Shown here in pieces: positions 28,871-39,683 of a stretch of DNA of 64,000 nt. Source of the stretch: an uncultured Pelagibacteraceae bacterium (GTDB taxonomy: Bacteria; Pseudomonadota; Alphaproteobacteria; Pelagibacterales; Pelagibacteraceae). Below the pieces are notes generated by a model, which was not told where the DNA came from, made no database searches, and saw only the letters and a list, made by a program, of their open reading frames with translations. Positions within the stretch are counted from its first letter, which is position 1; each line of letters begins with the position of its first letter. The position numbers were made by a program, and so were the translations under genes. The stretch is from contig CACOPK010000001.1 in NCBI GenBank assembly GCA_902629075.1, positions 1 to 64,000 on the forward strand, in the 5' to 3' direction.

Positions 28871-30498
28871 ATCTTTGATATCTCCCACAAAATGTCTTGT
28901 TCCTCCGAGTTTAAAAGTCCAGTAATAAGTATGTTTTTATTTTCCAAAAACTTATTTTTAATACCAAAATATAACCCAGTCTCAATATCTATTTTATAAT
29001 TTTTACAAATAAACTTCCAACCAGCATTTTTACTCTCTATTAATATTGATTGATTATTAATCAGTTTAGTCAAATTTATTTCAGGCAATAAATGAAATCT
29101 AATTTCAAAATTTTTAGATTTAAAATTTTTTGTTTTTATTAATTTATCACAACCTTCCAATCTAAAATCTTCATGAAAATACTTTAATCGTCTTTCGTGT
29201 ATTACTCCGTATGTTTTGTTATATGCATCGTGGGATGCTTTTACAAACCAAAAATCTTTTTCATTCATAATCTCTTTATTAAAAAACTTAAAATTTCTAG
29301 CTGCTAACATATGACCATTGTTATCCCTTTCAAATTTTACTGATGATGTGTTATTTATTATTAAAGTAGAATGAGTTGCTGTAGACTTAGAAATAATATT
29401 TAACTGGTGTTTGTAATCTTGAAAATATCCTGAATTTGTTATTACTTTCTCTCCCAAATAACTAAATTCAAATGAAAATAAACCAGCCTGATAATCCTTC
29501 GAAAATTTTTTTTCCGGCACTTTCCCTATATCAATTTCTAAAGAGGATTTTTTATTTTTAAAAACTATATAACCACCAGCTTCATTTAGATCATCTTTAA
29601 ATTTATATTTGTGAAATCTTAAATAATCATCAAATTCCTTATTCGAGTTTCCAAAATTGCCATTAAATAGCATTCCATTTTTTCTGCTAGCACATAAAAG
29701 ATTGTATGATTTTCCTAAGTAAAAAACAGTCTCATCTAAAAAATCAGGAATATTTGTTTGTGATTCCTTTAAAAGTTCTCTAATTACAATTAAGTGTTTT
29801 AAGTAAAATACTAGTTGCCGTAAATTTCTAGATTTAGGAAAATTACTATCGTCTAAAGAAAAGTTTAATAGTTGTTTTAAAAGATCAATTCCAAACCTTA
29901 GATAATAATTATCACCATAAGTTAGTCCAACCAAAATAATTGCTGTACTACCAATCATTTTATCATCCAATTTTCTCGATCTTTTTATTTCACTTATTAA
30001 ATGATTTGTTTGTTTTTTAATAATGCTATTAAATTTTAAACGGTAATCGGTCTCAGCATTTTCATAAGTTAACTTAGAATTTGAAATCCAGGCAATAATC
30101 CTTTTAGATAATACATCTAGGTCCCAAATATGTTGTTTATATTTATCATTCTCTTCTATCCAATTATAAATTACGTTTTGAGTAATTTTTTGAGAAGATT
30201 TCAAGTCTAATGTAAATAGCCAAAAAAAACTGTGAAGATTTTTAAAATTCTTACTATTCAAATTAGTGTTATTTGTCCAAACTGCATTGAGTGAAAAATC
30301 TTCAATGTTATATTTTTTTTTATCAAATTTTATAAGACTGTTAAGAATATTTTGGCTGGGTTTATATATAATTGTTTTGTCATCAATCCTTGAGATCTTA
30401 TTATTATAAATTGGTGAGTTAAGGTAAATTTTTCTTAATTGCTGAAATATTTGAAAAAAAATAGAACTAAAGTTTAAAAAAACACTTTTAATAAACAT
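28867..30498 (-). CDS. Heparinase II/III-like protein
   Basis: DLDVLSKRIIAWISNSKL, AGLFSFEFSYLGEKVITNSGYFQDY, STATHSTLIINNTSS; located between purH and rpe. Confidence 0.8.
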   Translation of the reverse strand: MFIKSVFLNFSSIFFQIFQQLRKIYLNSPIYNNKISRIDDKTIIYKPSQNILNSLIKFDKKKYNIEDFSLNAVWTNNTNLNSKNFKNLHSFFWLFTLDLKSSQKITQNVIYNWIEENDKYKQHIWDLDVLSKRIIAWISNSKLTYENAETDYRLKFNSIIKKQTNHLISEIKRSRKLDDKMIGSTAIILVGLTYGDNYYLRFGIDLLKQLLNFSLDDSNFPKSRNLRQLVFYLKHLIVIRELLKESQTNIPDFLDETVFYLGKSYNLLCASRKNGMLFNGNFGNSNKEFDDYLRFHKYKFKDDLNEAGGYIVFKNKKSSLEIDIGKVPEKKFSKDYQAGLFSFEFSYLGEKVITNSGYFQDYKHQLNIISKSTATHSTLIINNTSSVKFERDNNGHMLAARNFKFFNKEIMNEKDFWFVKASHDAYNKTYGVIHERRLKYFHEDFRLEGCDKLIKTKNFKSKNFEIRFHLLPEINLTKLINNQSILIESKNAGWKFICKNYKIDIETGLYFGIKNKFLENKNILITGLLNSEEQDILWEISKI

Positions 30499-31158
30499 TT
30501 ATATTTTTTTTAAGGTTTCGATATTCTTTTTTAAATCTCCGTTATTTTCTTTAAATACTGTGGTTCCAGAAACTAAAATATCTACACCAGCATCAATTGC
30601 AATTTTGGATGTTTCAAAATCAATCCCTCCATCAATTTCAATTTTGAAATTAAGTTTTTTATCTTTTCTAATTTGATCTAGATCTTTAATTTTTTGAATA
30701 ACTTCTTTAATAAATTTTTGTCCACCAAAACCAGGGTATACACTCATAATTAAAATTAAATCTATTTTATCTAAATGTTCTTTTGCGGCGTGAATATCTG
30801 TATTAGGATTAAGAGAAATACCAACTTTTCTTTTTAATAATCTAATTAAATTTATTGTTTCAAAAACATTATTCGTAGCCTCTGGGTGAAAAGTAATTAT
30901 GTCAGCTCCTGCATCAATATAGTCTTTAATATATTTATGAACTGGATCTATCATCAAGTGAACATCGAAAGGGAGTTTTGTATACTTTCTTAAACTTTTA
31001 ATCACCGGCGGTCCAATGGTTAGATTAGGTACAAAGTGGCCATCCATTACATCTACATGAATCATATCTGCGCCACTCTCTTCTAATCTTTTAATGTCTT
31101 CTCCAAGTTTACTAAAGTCTGCAGATAGAATTGATGGTGATATTTGTATTTTTTTCAT
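30499..31158 (-). CDS. rpe: Ribulose-phosphate 3-epimerase
   Basis: ISPSILSADFSKLGEDIKRLEESGADMIHVDVMDGHFVPNLTIGPPVI; start at MKKIQ. Confidence 0.97.
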   Translation of the reverse strand: MKKIQISPSILSADFSKLGEDIKRLEESGADMIHVDVMDGHFVPNLTIGPPVIKSLRKYTKLPFDVHLMIDPVHKYIKDYIDAGADIITFHPEATNNVFETINLIRLLKRKVGISLNPNTDIHAAKEHLDKIDLILIMSVYPGFGGQKFIKEVIQKIKDLDQIRKDKKLNFKIEIDGGIDFETSKIAIDAGVDILVSGTTVFKENNGDLKKNIETLKKI

Positions 31159-31206
31159 AGGTAGTACAATTAATAGTACTACCAATTTTTGAGATAAATT
31201 GAATTA

Positions 31207-31542
31207 TTATTTACCAAATATTCTATATATTTCGTTTGCAATTTCACTTTCCAATGGAAAGGACAGCATACCCATGACAGAATAGCCTAATAAATATGGA
31301 ATTAGATAAAATCTAATCATATAAAAAAACCATGCGACATACAGTGGGACTATTGGATGAGCTATAAAACTTGGAGTAATAAATTTGAATAATCTTATAA
31401 TTGGATTAGTAGATCTTACAAATATTTTCATGAAGAAAAAATCCGAGTCTTCTCTTTGAAAAATGTTCATTGCTGTACGACCTATTAAGGTCCACATAAT
31501 AATTCCAAGAATGTAATCGATTACTAGAACGTATATTGGCAT
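31207..31542 (-). CDS. Small membrane protein, YggT-like topology, unknown function
   Basis: 111-aa ORF with several hydrophobic segments, IIMWTLIGRTAMNIFQREDSDFFFMKIFVRSTNPIIRLFKFITPSF. Confidence 0.65.
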   Translation of the reverse strand: MPIYVLVIDYILGIIMWTLIGRTAMNIFQREDSDFFFMKIFVRSTNPIIRLFKFITPSFIAHPIVPLYVAWFFYMIRFYLIPYLLGYSVMGMLSFPLESEIANEIYRIFGK

Positions 31543-31557
31543 AATCTTCTAAGATAA

Positions 31558-31583
31558 AAGGGGCGTAAACTTCTACGCCCCTT
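31558..31583 (-). terminator. Intrinsic terminator after the symporter gene
   Basis: AAGGGGCGTA / AACTTC / TACGCCCCTT perfect 10-bp stem; minus-strand reading ends CCCCTTTTATC. Confidence 0.8.
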
Positions 31584-31596
31584 AAATATAATTTAA

Positions 31597-33450
31597 TTAG
31601 TGTGCTTTTCCTAGAATTGTCTTACCGCTAGGTACCCTGACTTCATCAACCATTTTTTGGGTTGCGCTATCAGGTTCTTCAGTCATTAGACTTACTACAA
31701 CCATTACAACAAGACATACACTTGCTCCTATAATACCAAATCTTAGGTGGTCAATACCTAACCAAGGCGTTTGAGCCATGAACTTAGGCCCAACGTAGAT
31801 TAAGTATGCTGTACCAGATCCAAGACCTGCTACCATTCCCGCAACAGCACCTGCTCTAGTTGCTCTCTTCCACCATATTCCAAGAACAAGTGGGAAGAAC
31901 AATCCAGACATAGCAAAATCGAACGCCCAAGCAACAGCACCAAGAATTGACGTAATTCTCATTGATGCAATATATGCCCCGGCAGCACCGATTACTATTA
32001 GAAGTGCTCTAGCAACTAACAATCTTTTTCTTACGTCAGCTTTTGGATCAACGATTTTGTAATAAATATCGTGTGATAAAGCATTTGCGATTGCTAGAAT
32101 TAGACCATCCGCAGTTGACATCGCAGCAGCCATTCCTCCAGCAGCAACTAGTCCAGAAATTACGTAAGGTAATCCCGCAACCTCAGGAGTTGCAAGAACT
32201 ACTACGTCACCTCTCATGAACCATTCATTTAACTGAAGAACACCATCCCCGTTAAAGTCTGCTATGAAGGCTTGTTTAACATTAATCCAAGCGTTAACCC
32301 ATTCAATCTGCATTATTTCTGCGATAGGTTTACCAATTAAACCCGTTGGTAAGTTAGGATCTAAAAGAGATATCTTAGATAATGTTGCTAACATAGGCGC
32401 TGAAGTATAAAGCAGCGCAATAAAGAACAGTGACCATGCCACTGATTTTCTTGCAGCTTTAACACTTGGCGTTGTGAAGTATCTCATTAGAATATGAGGT
32501 AAAGAAGCAGTTCCCACCATCATACAGATTGCTAATGATATAAACTTCCAAGCAGCCATTCCACCAGCTGGTACGTCAGAGTGAGGCACAGAAATTGATT
32601 TCAGACCTCCTGGTACACCAGCAGCTTTAATGTCTGCAGCAGCGTTTTTGACTAATCCAAATGTAGCCTCTAAGTCATTTAGTCTTGCTACTTCATCCGC
32701 TAACATTAAGTGCGGGAAGAACCCAAAACCATTTTTGTTACTAATCCAGAATACAGGAATTAGATAAGCAATAATTAAAACGATATACTGAGCAACTTGT
32801 GTCCATGTAACCGCTCTCATACCACCTAACATTGAACATAGTAATATACTTACTAGTCCAACCCAAACTCCTAGTTCAAATGGTATACCTAATGCTCTAG
32901 AAGCAATTGTTCCTGTCGCGTTAATTTGTGCTGTCACATAAGTGAAAGAAGCCAAAGTAAGAACGACAACCGCCATGAAACGTGCACCGTTTCCGCCGTA
33001 TCTTGTTCCTATGAAATCTGGCACTGTGTAACAACCAAACTTTCTTAAGTATGGAGCCATCAGCGAAGACACTAACACATATCCACCAGTCCATCCGACT
33101 AGGAATGCCATGTAAGTGTAACCACCAAAATAAATACCTCCTGCCATTGCAACGAATGATGCACCTGACATCCAGTCAGCTGCAGTCGCCATTCCGTTGA
33201 AGACGGTTGGCACCTGTCTTCCAGCTACATAATAAGCGTCGACCTGAACAGTTCTAGAAATCCATCCAATTAATGCATAGATTGCAACTGTAAAGGCAAC
33301 AAACAATATACCTATTGTTTTAGCATCCATACCAGCTTGCTCTGCAATAGCCATCAAAATGATGAAAATTAAGAAACCACCAGTATAAGTACCATAGATT
33401 TTAGGTAGATTGCTTATGAAGTCTTTTTTATTAATAAACTTTTCAGCCAT
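31597..33450 (-). CDS. Sodium:solute symporter (ActP-like)
   Basis: AYYVAGRQVPTVFNGMATAADWMSGASFVAMAGGIYFGG, many TM segments; coupled to DUF4212. Confidence 0.9.
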   Translation of the reverse strand: MAEKFINKKDFISNLPKIYGTYTGGFLIFIILMAIAEQAGMDAKTIGILFVAFTVAIYALIGWISRTVQVDAYYVAGRQVPTVFNGMATAADWMSGASFVAMAGGIYFGGYTYMAFLVGWTGGYVLVSSLMAPYLRKFGCYTVPDFIGTRYGGNGARFMAVVVLTLASFTYVTAQINATGTIASRALGIPFELGVWVGLVSILLCSMLGGMRAVTWTQVAQYIVLIIAYLIPVFWISNKNGFGFFPHLMLADEVARLNDLEATFGLVKNAAADIKAAGVPGGLKSISVPHSDVPAGGMAAWKFISLAICMMVGTASLPHILMRYFTTPSVKAARKSVAWSLFFIALLYTSAPMLATLSKISLLDPNLPTGLIGKPIAEIMQIEWVNAWINVKQAFIADFNGDGVLQLNEWFMRGDVVVLATPEVAGLPYVISGLVAAGGMAAAMSTADGLILAIANALSHDIYYKIVDPKADVRKRLLVARALLIVIGAAGAYIASMRITSILGAVAWAFDFAMSGLFFPLVLGIWWKRATRAGAVAGMVAGLGSGTAYLIYVGPKFMAQTPWLGIDHLRFGIIGASVCLVVMVVVSLMTEEPDSATQKMVDEVRVPSGKTILGKAH

Positions 33451-33710
33451 TATTCGTCCTCCCCTCTTTCGGCGAAGCCAAACTCTTCGTCAATTTTCTC
33501 TTGTCTGTTTGCAAACCAAAATATTAAGACAACGAAAATTACAATAGATCCTTGGGCACACATGTAATACGCTAGTGGATATCCCAAAAAGCTACCATTA
33601 TTTAAGCTTTCACCAAACATGAAGATGACGATTGAGAAAACAAACCAAATAGCAAGAGTTAACATCATTAACCCTTTGGTTTTTTCCCAGTGTCTTTCTT
33701 TGTTTGACAT
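33450..33710 (-). CDS. DUF4212 small subunit of the sodium/solute symporter
   Basis: HWEKTKGLMMLTLAIWFVFSIVIFMFGESLN...GYPLAYYMCAQGSIVIFVVLIFWFANRQEKIDEEFG. Confidence 0.9.
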   Translation of the reverse strand: MSNKERHWEKTKGLMMLTLAIWFVFSIVIFMFGESLNNGSFLGYPLAYYMCAQGSIVIFVVLIFWFANRQEKIDEEFGFAERGEDE

Positions 33711-33817
33711 TTTTAATCCTCCCTATAGGTTAAAAAAAGAAACCATACCGATTTGAAAAAGGATTGGAAGTCCTAAAATGGTCTTTGAAATGGCGAAAAA
33801 GGGCGAAAAAACTACAT

Positions 33818-34444
33818 ATGGGCATTAAATACAAGTTAAAATTGAGAGATTTGAAGCTAGAATACTTAGTTGATTACTTTAAACCAGTTCTTAAATTCTT
33901 TAAAAGAAAAGAAAAAATAGATAATTATACTGATTTAAAAAATTTCATCCAAAAAAAGTCTGCATGGATAAGCCAAGTCACTTTATACGGGTACTTAAAG
34001 ACTCGTATGGGAGCAAAATATGTATTGATGTTTGAAGATGAAATATTTCTTGGTTCAATAAATAAAGCTAAGTGGAATATATATGCAGTTGCATTACAAG
34101 ATTTATGCTTTTACTCAATATCTTATTTAAAAGATGTCTTTCAAAAACATGATACTGAAAAAGCAAAAGAAATATTTTTGGAAATTTTATCTGATGAAGA
34201 AAAAAATCAAATGCCATCTGATGTATTGGAAAAATCAAAAAAAGAATTTGAAGAAAGATTAAATAAAATTGAATGGGATAACTATCATAAAGATTTACCA
34301 TTTAATAAAAGTGCAATTGCATTATATGAATGGTCTCCTATAGCTGATGAATTAAAAAATTTAGATAGAAAGATAGTTTTAAACTCAATGATATTAAAAT
34401 GGGATATAATTAAGAAAGAATTTTCTAAGATAATTAATTTTTAA
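33818..34444 (+). CDS. Conserved hypothetical protein
   Basis: Intact ORF; start at MGIKYKLKL more plausible than 33764 because the longer start reads into the intergenic region. Confidence 0.65.
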   Translation: MGIKYKLKLRDLKLEYLVDYFKPVLKFFKRKEKIDNYTDLKNFIQKKSAWISQVTLYGYLKTRMGAKYVLMFEDEIFLGSINKAKWNIYAVALQDLCFYSISYLKDVFQKHDTEKAKEIFLEILSDEEKNQMPSDVLEKSKKEFEERLNKIEWDNYHKDLPFNKSAIALYEWSPIADELKNLDRKIVLNSMILKWDIIKKEFSKIINF

Positions 34445-36525
34445 ATATTTTTTCTGTTGTTAATTAAACTTTCAACAACACTTGGATCTGCTAACGTTGT
34501 AGTATCTCCTAGTTGATCATGTTCATTGGATGCAATTTTTCTTAAAATTCTTCTCATTATTTTACCAGATCTAGTTTTTGGTAATCCTGGTGAAAACTGA
34601 ATTAGTTCTGGTCTATAAAATGGTCCTAAAGTTTTTGCTATATGATTCTTTAATTCTCTTTCTAAATCACCATCAGCTAGTACTCCATTGTTAACCGTAA
34701 CATAACAATATAAAGCATTACCTTTTATTTGATGAGGATAACCCACCACAGCTGCCTCTGCTACTTTTGGATGGGCAACAAAAGCGCTTTCTATTTCTGC
34801 GGTCCCCAGATTGTGACCCGATACAATAATTACATCATCAACTCTTCCTGTTATCCAGTAATAACCATCTTTGTCTCTTCTACAGCCATCACCTGTAAAA
34901 TATTTACCATTAAATTGTGAAAAGTAAGTATCAATAAATCTTTGATGATCACCATACACCGTTCTCATTTGACCTGGCCATGATTGAGCCATGCAAAGTC
35001 TCCCTTGACCTTCACCTTTAATTTCTTTTCCACTCTGATCAACTATTACAGGTTTAATTCCATAAAAAGGTTTAGTTGCAGATCCCGGCTTCAAATCAAT
35101 AGCCCCTGTTTGAGGAGAGATTAATATTCCGCCAGTTTCAGTTTGCCACCATGTATCAACAATTGGACACTTATTATCTCCCACAGTTTTATAGTACCAT
35201 TCCCACGCTTCCGGGTTGATAGGTTCACCAACTGTTCCTAACAATTTCAGTGATTTTCTGGATGTTTTTTTGACTGGCTCCTCTCCTTGAGCCATTAAAG
35301 CTCTGATAGCCGTTGGCGCAGTATAGAAAATATTAACTTTATATTTATCTACAATTTGCCACCATCTTGAGGAATCAGGATAAGTTGGAACACCTTCAAA
35401 CATTATAGTTGTAGCACCATTAGCAAGAGGTCCATAAATTATATAACTATGACCAGTGATCCAACCTATATCAGCAGTACAGAAATAAATATCTTTAGGT
35501 TTGTAATTAAAAATATATTGATGGGTCATAGATGCATATACCATGTAGCCACCAGTTGTATGAAGAACACCTTTAGGTTTCCCTGTTGATCCTGATGTAT
35601 ACAATATAAATAATGGATCTTCTGCACCCATTTCCTCTGGCTCACATTGTGAAGCAACACCTTTAGTCATTTCGTGATACCAAACATCTCTACTCTCATC
35701 CCAGTTAATTCTGTTGCCTGTTCTTTTAACAACAATGCATTTTTTTACATTCGGACAGTGTATTAAAGCTTCATCAGTTATTGATTTTAAGTGAATCGTT
35801 TTACCACCTCTTATCCCCTCATCTGCAGTAACAATATAATCAGATTTACAATTATTAACTCTATCAGCAATGGAATCTGCAGAAAAACCACCAAAAATTA
35901 TTGAGTGTATAGCTCCAATTCTTGCACAAGCTAGCATTGTGTATGCTAATTCAGGTATCATTGTTAAATAAATTGTAACCCTGTCACCTTTTTGTACACC
36001 TAATTTTTTAAGTCCATTTGCTGCCTTCGAAACTTCATCGTGTAATTGTTTATAGCTAATCTTTTTTTGAACTTTTGGATCATCACCAACCCAAATAATT
36101 GCAGTCTTATCTTTATTTTTTTTTAAATGTCTATCTATACAATTTGCTGAAGCATTAAGAGTTCCATCATAATACCATTTTATGTTAACATCTGTATTGC
36201 TGTAAGTTACATCTTTTATTTTTGTATAAGGTTTTATCCAAGTAATTCTTTTTCCTTCTTTTGCCCAAAAGTCATTATTATTTCTAATAGATTCTTTATA
36301 TTTTTTTTCATACATTGTTTTATTGATAATTGCATTTTTAATCCATTCAGATTTTGTTTTATAAATTTTTTCGGATGTCTCTTTTGATCTACTTTGAGAT
36401 TTTTTTTTTATTTTAGTTTTATTTTTTCTTACTCTTTTTTTTGAAACTCTTGCAGACTTTCTTTTATTCGAAGATTTTCTTCTTACCTTTTTCTTATTTT
36501 TTCTTTTTTTCTTTTTTTTAGGCAT
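34441..36525 (-). CDS. acs: Acetyl-CoA synthetase with a Lys/Arg-rich N-terminal extension
   Basis: [60 protein letters not shown]. Confidence 0.95.
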   Translation of the reverse strand: MPKKKKKRKNKKKVRRKSSNKRKSARVSKKRVRKNKTKIKKKSQSRSKETSEKIYKTKSEWIKNAIINKTMYEKKYKESIRNNNDFWAKEGKRITWIKPYTKIKDVTYSNTDVNIKWYYDGTLNASANCIDRHLKKNKDKTAIIWVGDDPKVQKKISYKQLHDEVSKAANGLKKLGVQKGDRVTIYLTMIPELAYTMLACARIGAIHSIIFGGFSADSIADRVNNCKSDYIVTADEGIRGGKTIHLKSITDEALIHCPNVKKCIVVKRTGNRINWDESRDVWYHEMTKGVASQCEPEEMGAEDPLFILYTSGSTGKPKGVLHTTGGYMVYASMTHQYIFNYKPKDIYFCTADIGWITGHSYIIYGPLANGATTIMFEGVPTYPDSSRWWQIVDKYKVNIFYTAPTAIRALMAQGEEPVKKTSRKSLKLLGTVGEPINPEAWEWYYKTVGDNKCPIVDTWWQTETGGILISPQTGAIDLKPGSATKPFYGIKPVIVDQSGKEIKGEGQGRLCMAQSWPGQMRTVYGDHQRFIDTYFSQFNGKYFTGDGCRRDKDGYYWITGRVDDVIIVSGHNLGTAEIESAFVAHPKVAEAAVVGYPHQIKGNALYCYVTVNNGVLADGDLERELKNHIAKTLGPFYRPELIQFSPGLPKTRSGKIMRRILRKIASNEHDQLGDTTTLADPSVVESLINNRKNI

Positions 36526-36528
36526 GTT

Positions 36529-36948
36529 TTATTTAACTATTTTACTCATGTTCAAAATAATTTTCCAGTGTTTAGTATCTATAGGCATAACCGATAATCT
36601 GCTCTGTTTAATTAGTAGTAAATCTTTTAATTCTTTAGTTTTTCTAATATTTTCTAAACTTACAGGGTTTTTTAGTTTTTTTTCAAACCTAACTTGGACG
36701 GCAACAAATCTTTTTGTTTTATCTGTTGGATCAGTAAATGCGCTTTTAATTACTTTAACTATACCAACTATCTCCTTTCCTATATTTGAATGATAAAAAA
36801 AACATAGATCCCCCCTTTTCATTTTTCTTAAATTGTTAGCAGCCTGATAATTTCTTACACCATCCCACATAGAGCCCATCGATCCACTTTTAATTTGTTG
36901 ATCCAATGACCATACATCCGGCTCTGACTTCATTAACCAATAGTTCAT
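36529..36948 (-). CDS. EVE domain protein
   Basis: YWLMKSEPDVWSLDQQ...WDGVRNYQAANNLRKMKRGDLCFFYHSN. Confidence 0.92.
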   Translation of the reverse strand: MNYWLMKSEPDVWSLDQQIKSGSMGSMWDGVRNYQAANNLRKMKRGDLCFFYHSNIGKEIVGIVKVIKSAFTDPTDKTKRFVAVQVRFEKKLKNPVSLENIRKTKELKDLLLIKQSRLSVMPIDTKHWKIILNMSKIVK

Positions 36949-36950
36949 AA

Positions 36951-38021
36951 TTAAATCTTTACACCTGCTCCCTTAAGAAATTGAGCTTTTTCATCTAATT
37001 GCCATCTTGGATTAACTTTAAAATTTAAATCATCAAATAACTTTTTTCTAAATTTTTCTATTCCTACTAATGCTATCATTGCAGCATTATCACTACATAA
37101 ACTTATATCTGGAAATAAACATTCAAATTTGTTTTCATTAGATAAATTTACTAATATATTTTTTATACCTTTATTGGCAGCAACACCGCCAGCTACCACA
37201 AATGTTTTCTTAATTGATGTGTTTTCTTTTAAATATATTTCAAAAGCCTTTTTTGTTTTTTCATGAAGTATTTCTTCAATGGTTTTTTGAAACGAAGCGG
37301 CTAAATCGAATTTATCTTGCTCAGTTTTTATTTCAGATTTAATTCTTAAAACTGCAGTTTTTAATCCTGCAAAAGATAAATTACACCCACCTCTATTAAG
37401 TATCGGTTTTGGTAATTTAAATCTATTCTTATTTCCTTTCCCGGCATATTCTTCAATTTTTGGTCCACCAGGAAACTCTATGCCAATAATTTTAGCAGTT
37501 TTATCAAAGGCTTCTCCCAATGCATCATCTATTGTTGTTCCTAGTCTTTTATATTTACCTAAGCCATCAACTGAAAGATATTGTGTATGACCTCCTGATA
37601 TTAACAATAACAGATATGGAAACTCTAAATTAGAATTTAGTTTTGGACTTAGTGCATGTCCCTCCAAATGATTAACTGCAATGAATGGTTTGTTTAAAGA
37701 TGCTGCCAATGTTTTTCCAAAATTTAGACCAACAGTTAAACAAACTATTAAACCTGGTCCAGCAGTAGCTGCTACTGCATCAATCTCATCAAGTTTAATT
37801 TTACTCTCTAAAATTGCCTTTTCAGCAATCAAATCAATTTTCTCCACATGTGCCCTTGCGGCCAATTCTGGAACAACTCCTCCAAATTCTTTATGAATAT
37901 CGAACTGGCTTGATACTATATTTGATAAAATTTTAATTTTTCCATTTTCCTCTTGTATGATAGATGCGGCAGTTTCATCACAACTAGATTCAATGCCTAA
38001 AATAGTAATTTTTTTATTCAT
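36951..38021 (-). CDS. tsaD: tRNA threonylcarbamoyladenosine transferase TsaD
   Basis: ILGIESSCDETAASII, AVNHLEGHALSPKL, LLISGGHTQYL, VAGGVAANKGIK. Confidence 0.97.
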   Translation of the reverse strand: MNKKITILGIESSCDETAASIIQEENGKIKILSNIVSSQFDIHKEFGGVVPELAARAHVEKIDLIAEKAILESKIKLDEIDAVAATAGPGLIVCLTVGLNFGKTLAASLNKPFIAVNHLEGHALSPKLNSNLEFPYLLLLISGGHTQYLSVDGLGKYKRLGTTIDDALGEAFDKTAKIIGIEFPGGPKIEEYAGKGNKNRFKLPKPILNRGGCNLSFAGLKTAVLRIKSEIKTEQDKFDLAASFQKTIEEILHEKTKKAFEIYLKENTSIKKTFVVAGGVAANKGIKNILVNLSNENKFECLFPDISLCSDNAAMIALVGIEKFRKKLFDDLNFKVNPRWQLDEKAQFLKGAGVKI

Positions 38022-38072
38022 AGTTTTTTAGATAGTACAATTAGATTATAAGATTTAAATATAAAACAATTA

Positions 38073-38984
38073 ATGAAAAAAAATAAAATATTAATTGGAA
38101 CTAGAGCTAGCAAATTAGCCCTCATTTACGCTAATCGGGCTAAGGATGAAATAGCTAAAGTTTTTTCAGGTGAAATTGAGCTAATTAAAATTACTACTGA
38201 AGGTGACCAAAATCAAAAAAATAGACTTTCGGATATTGGTGGAAAAGGATTATTTTCAAAAAAAATAGAAGAAGAATTGATAAATAAAAAGATAGATATC
38301 GCGGTACATGCTTTAAAAGACATGCCCTCGGAAGAAACAGAGGGCCTAACAACAAATTGTTTTTTGAAAAGAAATTCTCCAGAGGAAATACTTATAACGA
38401 GAGATAATAAAAAATTTAACGAATTGAATTCAAATTCTATTATTGGTACCTCTTCATTTAGAAGAGAGTTTCAATTAAGAAGAATCAGAAATGATTTAAG
38501 TTATAAAACTATAAGAGGCAATGTGGACACAAGAATATCTAAGTTAAACAACAATGATTATGATGGAATTATACTTTCTAAGGCTGGAATAAAATCTTTA
38601 AAATTAGATCATTTGATTTCTGAGGAATTTGCGACCGGAAAAATTATACCAAGTGCAGGTCAAGGGATTATTTCTATTCAATGTAGAAAAGAAGATGATG
38701 ATATCATTAATCTTCTAGGCAAAGTAAATGACGAAGTTTCAAGTATTTCTGCTATATCAGAACGTAAAGTGTTAAGTATCTTGGGGGGAGACTGTTATAC
38801 AGCTGTTGGGGTTTTTTCAAAAGTAAATAATGATAATTTTGAAATCACTGGTGAACTTTTTTCAACAGATGGTAAAAAAAGGTATTTTAAAACAATTAAA
38901 GATATTTCTTCAAATTTTTTAAATGCAAGTACAGAATTAGGAAGTTATCTAAAATCAGAGGCAAAAGATACTTATAAAAAATAA
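38073..38984 (+). CDS. hemC: Porphobilinogen deaminase
   Basis: ILIGTRASKLALIYANRAKDEI, DIAVHALKDMPSE, RGNVDTRISKL, LSILGGDCYTAVGVF. Confidence 0.97.
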   Translation: MKKNKILIGTRASKLALIYANRAKDEIAKVFSGEIELIKITTEGDQNQKNRLSDIGGKGLFSKKIEEELINKKIDIAVHALKDMPSEETEGLTTNCFLKRNSPEEILITRDNKKFNELNSNSIIGTSSFRREFQLRRIRNDLSYKTIRGNVDTRISKLNNNDYDGIILSKAGIKSLKLDHLISEEFATGKIIPSAGQGIISIQCRKEDDDIINLLGKVNDEVSSISAISERKVLSILGGDCYTAVGVFSKVNNDNFEITGELFSTDGKKRYFKTIKDISSNFLNASTELGSYLKSEAKDTYKK

Positions 38985-39682
38985 TGCATATATTATTAAC
39001 AAGACCTTTAGACGATTGTTCAGATTTAATAATTAAGTTTAAAGAATTAGGTCATACCGTTTCACATTTACCATTAATTAAAATAAAAAAAATGCAATAT
39101 GAAGAAATAAAAATTAATGATTTTGCAGCAATTATTTTTACAAGTTCAAACTCTATAAAATATTTAAACTTAGATAAAATTAATAAGACACTTAAATGTT
39201 TTTGCGTTGGTTCTACTACAGAAAAATTTGCGAGGGCTTCAGGTTTTCAAAATGTAATTGCTGCTAATGGTAACGTAAGAGCGCTCAAAGAATTAATATT
39301 ACAAAATCACGATAAAAAAGATGGAAAGATTTTATATGTAAGTGGTGAACTCATTTCTTTTGATTTAGATAAAGATCTTAGTAACGAAGGATACGAAATA
39401 ATCCGAATTATAAATTATTCCGTTAAACATAATAATGAGATTAAAGACGATTTTATTGAGCAGCTTAAAAAAAATATACCAGATATCGTTTATATATACT
39501 CTGAAAACAGCTCAAAAAGCTTCTTAAATATAATAAAAAAATATCAATTGATTGACAGCTGGATGAATACCAATTTAATGTGTATAGGAGAAAAAACATC
39601 TTCTGTTTTAAATGAAGTAAAATGGAAAAAAATATTTTTATTTAGTCCAGGAGAAGAAGAGTTTTTATTATATAAAATTTGA
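38984..39682 (+). CDS. hemD: Uroporphyrinogen-III synthase
   Basis: ILLTRPLDDCSDLIIKFKELGH, AAIIFTSSNSI; overlaps hemC. Confidence 0.85.
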   Translation: MHILLTRPLDDCSDLIIKFKELGHTVSHLPLIKIKKMQYEEIKINDFAAIIFTSSNSIKYLNLDKINKTLKCFCVGSTTEKFARASGFQNVIAANGNVRALKELILQNHDKKDGKILYVSGELISFDLDKDLSNEGYEIIRIINYSVKHNNEIKDDFIEQLKKNIPDIVYIYSENSSKSFLNIIKKYQLIDSWMNTNLMCIGEKTSSVLNEVKWKKIFLFSPGEEEFLLYKI

Positions 39683-39683
39683 T

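Noticed and set aside
33764-33817. Upstream start of the hypothetical gene (MEVLKWSLKWRKRAKKLH...)
   Set aside because: Probably an in-frame extension into the intergenic region; MGIKYKLKL at 33818 looks like the true start.
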